Source: Symbiodinium natans (Eukaryota > Sar > Dinophyceae > Suessiales > Symbiodiniaceae). Taken from it: DNA of 64,000 nt. Below the pieces are notes generated by a model. It was not told the DNA's origin. It saw nothing but the letters and a program-made list of their open reading frames with translations, and did no database searches. Below are positions 62,195 through 64,000 of this stretch, piece by piece (position 1 is the first letter of the stretch; the number at the start of each line of letters is the position of its first letter). The stretch lies in the NCBI GenBank assembly GCA_905221605.1, contig CAJNDS010002678.1, forward strand, positions 40,001-104,000, written 5' to 3'. Made by a program: the position numbers and the translations under genes.

Positions 62195-62210
62195 GGTTTA
62201 GGGTTTAGGA
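62097..62210. repeat. TTTAGGG array with a homogenised GGGTTGA block
   Basis: Eight perfect GGGTTTA units pass into eight GGGTTGA units (62145-62200). Confidence 0.95.
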
Positions 62211-62667
62211 ACCCCTAGAACCCTCAATCTTATTCCCCTATATAAACCTGACATATACCTTATGTAGTCCTCATATACCTAAGTGGCCCCAGAAGAACCC
62301 CTTAGGTCCCTTATAAGGGTCCCTGCTTTAGTCCATTGATAGGTCTCTCAGCCTTCAATGAAGCCTTGTCTTCACAGCCTTTTTGCGCCCTGCCCTACTC
62401 CGGAATAGCCCTGTGACACCATATTGCTCCAGACTGGGTTTAGGGTCTAGGGTTGAGGGTTGAGGGTTTAGGGGTGCTCGGCAGCTCCGGCGATTGAGCG
62501 CACAGATGCTTTGGTTTACATCTGAACGCGTTTAGCAGCTAAGCAGCTAGGCCTTCTTTCTCAAGTGCCCAACGCTTGAACCGTTGGTGTCAGATTGAGC
62601 TTAACGGCCTACTGAACTGAACTGCACAACTTCTAGACCAAGCGGCCTTCCAGCCTTTTCAACTTAC

Positions 62668-62723
62668 CCAAGTCGACAACTCAACAAGGGCGAGAAGCCT
62701 TAGCTCATCTCTCGTGAGGCCGT
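62668..62723 (-). CDS. PARP/ART-like gene, probable upstream exon
   Basis: Acceptor GGGTTCAG|AC in a heptamer variant and consensus donor TGG|GTAAGT enclose 18 codons, GLTRDELRLLALVELSTW, ending in phase 0 as the next exon needs. An amphipathic helix before the ART core. Confidence 0.65.
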
Positions 62724-62758
62724 CTGAACCCTGAACCCAAGGCCTGGTAAATCCTAAA

Positions 62759-62855
62759 CTTGGGAGGTTCCCCCTTATACTAACAGTCCTTAATAGGGAT
62801 TACCATAGGGATACTTTCCTATTGAGGACTGTTAGAATAAGGGGGAACATCCCAA
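62759..62855. mobile_element. Inverted-repeat element, family 1, with possible target duplication
   Basis: TTGGGAGGTTCCCCCTTATA ... ATAAGGGGGAACATCCCAA. ATCCTAAAC lies immediately before the left end and again at the right end, a possible 9-bp target duplication. Confidence 0.85.
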
Positions 62856-63151
62856 TCCTAAACCCTGAATCCTGAGCAACTACAAGACCAGAGCAGGCAA
62901 GGCTATCGGAGCGCGCATGGCGCAGGTTCCTACCCTCTCTTACCGGCAGGGACTTAGCATTAGCGGGAAGAGGACTGCTCTAAATTAGGTTTTTTGTTTG
63001 GCCCTTTCGGGGGGGTCCGTTGATAAGATGCCGAAATAAGATAGCTACCCTCAGGCCAGGCTGTATGGCAGACAAATAGATGCCTTGGGATTCGGGGTTT
63101 TTGGGGGTTTACCCTAAACCCTAAACCCTAAACCCGAAACCCTAAAGCAAC

Positions 63152-63216
63152 TCTCTTTCGGCGAGTTGGCGGCGCATTCTTCGGCAAGCTTCGGAGATAC
63201 GGAGCTTGGCGACTTG
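63152..63216 (-). CDS. Coiled-coil exon, probable N-terminal part of the PARP/ART-like gene
   Basis: Acceptor CGTAGCAG|CAA, then QVAKLRISEACRRMRRQLAE. A GA donor (GAAA|GAGAGT) would leave the phase the 62668 exon needs; otherwise the frame stops in the adjoining heptamer. CCCTAAA left, TTTAGGG right (63252-63296). Strong basic coiled coil. Confidence 0.55.
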
Positions 63217-63607
63217 CTGCTACGATCCATTTCAATCCCCAAGCCTCCAAGGTTTAGGGTTTAGGGTTTAGGGTTTAGGGTTTAGGGTTTAGGGTTGAAG
63301 GTTTTGGGGCTATTTGAGCCTCGGAAAATGAGCACTGAATGAAGTGGTAGCCCGGTAACAATACTAGGACAATAAGCGTGAACTTAGTGGTTTCTGGTTG
63401 GTTGGTTGTATGCACGTCGCCTGGGCACGCTCACGCAAAAACCTTTGGCTCTTGCATTGATTTGTTTCCGCTAACAGGCAACAGCCGCGATCTATGCACA
63501 AGGAAGATAAGTCCACTTGCGCCATGGAAAAATGATTTGCTACAAGATTCTGCACCTGCAAGGCCAGTGCAAAAACCCACCACTGCAATGTCAGACCACT
63601 GGGAGAG

Positions 63608-64000
63608 TCACTTCTTTAACCAAACGCCGCCACCATCAGTCCAGTGTATGGTGGTTTGCGCCTGCCGCTGTACTTTGCCCAGCTGAATACGGGTGCCGGC
63701 CCCAAACCAGATCGTGTCCGGCGACAATGCTTGGAGTTGGGACACTGGCTCCGGCACGTCCCATTGGACGTGCCATACCAGGCTACCCCTGCGTATTTCA
63801 CCGACGCAGGCGTTGTCGTGTTCTTGGTACCAAAAGCCCTCCAGGTCGTCCCAAAAGGCAGCGTCAACCGAGCTGCCACAACGTCCTGGAGTATCCTCCG
63901 GCTCACCAAGCTTCTGCACCAATACTGGATGCTTTGCCTCACATTGGACAGTTGCTTTGTCCCCTCCTTGTCCACAGCAGCAGCTTCCAAACAACATGAG
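63608..64000 (-). CDS. 3' end of a gene with an unnamed W-rich domain, cut by the window edge
   Basis: The minus frame is open from the window end to TGA at 63608-63610. Its last 70 codons form a domain: LEGFWYQEHDNACVGEIRRG, LVWHVQWDVPEPVSQLQALS, DTIWF, then TTIHWTDGGGVWLKK-stop. I associate this pattern (F/W-Y-x-x-x-D, GEI, V-W-H, L-S-P-D-T-I, W-(S/T)-D-G-x-V-W) with dinoflagellate proteins but cannot name a family. The upstream part (CCCGQGGDKATVQCEAK) is less clear and may be intronic. 63310-63600 is probably 3' flank. Confidence 0.65.
   Translation of the reverse strand, partial: LMLFGSCCCGQGGDKATVQCEAKHPVLVQKLGEPEDTPGRCGSSVDAAFWDDLEGFWYQEHDNACVGEIRRGSLVWHVQWDVPEPVSQLQALSPDTIWFGAGTRIQLGKVQRQAQTTIHWTDGGGVWLKK

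Larger units (their letters stand above)
1..64000. repeat. Interstitial telomere-type heptamer arrays, CCCTAAA/TTTAGGG, in both orientations
   Basis: Blocks of the plant/dinoflagellate-type telomere heptamer recur throughout, from single copies to about 25 units. They are interior and alternate in orientation, so this is not a chromosome end. The usual order on the plus strand is CCCTAAA block, short GC-rich island, TTTAGGG block, then an intron centre. Large blocks not listed separately include 3255-3344, 7193-7325, 10697-10789, 11140-11310, 16066-16190, 35386-35474, 38376-38456, 41357-41430 and 57790-57850. Degenerate units (TTCAGGG, TTTCGGG, TTGAGGG, GCTTAGG) are common and often locally homogenised. 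Confidence 0.97.

Noticed and set aside
1-64000. tRNA, rRNA, snRNA or spliced-leader genes
   Set aside because: No cloverleaf, rRNA core or spliced-leader-like sequence was seen on reading both strands; a covariance-model search would be needed to exclude them.

Overview
This is eukaryotic nuclear DNA, most likely from a dinoflagellate of the Symbiodiniaceae. Four things point there. Interstitial telomere-type heptamers (CCCTAAA / TTTAGGG) occur in well over a hundred blocks from end to end. Genes are cut into very small exons. The best-anchored introns often use GC (and possibly GA) donors beside GT. Two domains look like types I know from dinoflagellate proteins: a Mei2-like RRM and a PARP-type ADP-ribosyltransferase. 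Window-scale bacterial features (operons, long ORFs, ribosome binding sites) are absent. I saw no tRNA, rRNA or CRISPR. Most long ORFs here are read-through of heptamer arrays, microsatellites or satellite repeats, so the annotation is given as exons read island by island.

Layout. Every exon I can anchor is on the minus strand, as expected for a unidirectional dinoflagellate gene cluster; transcription runs from 64 kb towards 1. (1) 63608-64000: 3' end of an unnamed gene. (2) 56609-63216: a PARP/ART-like gene whose catalytic domain is rebuilt from seven or eight exons with matching phases; its introns carry heptamer arrays and small inverted-repeat elements. (3) 51728-56290: short exons of another gene, around a 2.8-kb array of 272/273-bp units (53113-55930). 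(4) 29.3-49.6 kb: a long series of minus-strand mini-exons, many coding for heptad-type coiled coil, separated by heptamer-array introns. (5) 26.7-29.2 kb: a candidate mobile element bounded by inverted repeats, holding an AT-rich degenerate repeat and an array that reads nearly the same on both strands. (6) 12-26 kb: more mini-exons among low-complexity tracts and gene-free stretches. (7) 2.5-12 kb: densest heptamer zone, with minus-strand exons rich in Ser, Arg and Pro. (8) 302-660: Mei2-like RRM exon.

Main pattern. Confirmed exons usually sit between a CCCTAAA array on the left and a TTTAGGG array on the right (plus-strand view). On the sense strand the introns therefore begin with TTTAGGG arrays and tend to end with CCCTAAA arrays. 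The two ends are complementary and could fold into a stem that brings the splice sites together. Several donors lie inside the heptamer itself (G|GTTTAGGG), some acceptors lie in heptamer variants (GGGTTCAG|, TTTAG|GGC), and several introns carry a small inverted-repeat element.

Limits. Exon calls were made by eye from open frame, splice signals and phase; no homology search was possible. In this GC-rich DNA several islands are open on both strands, so single isolated exons remain tentative. The PARP-like gene is the only model tied together by family knowledge and phase.
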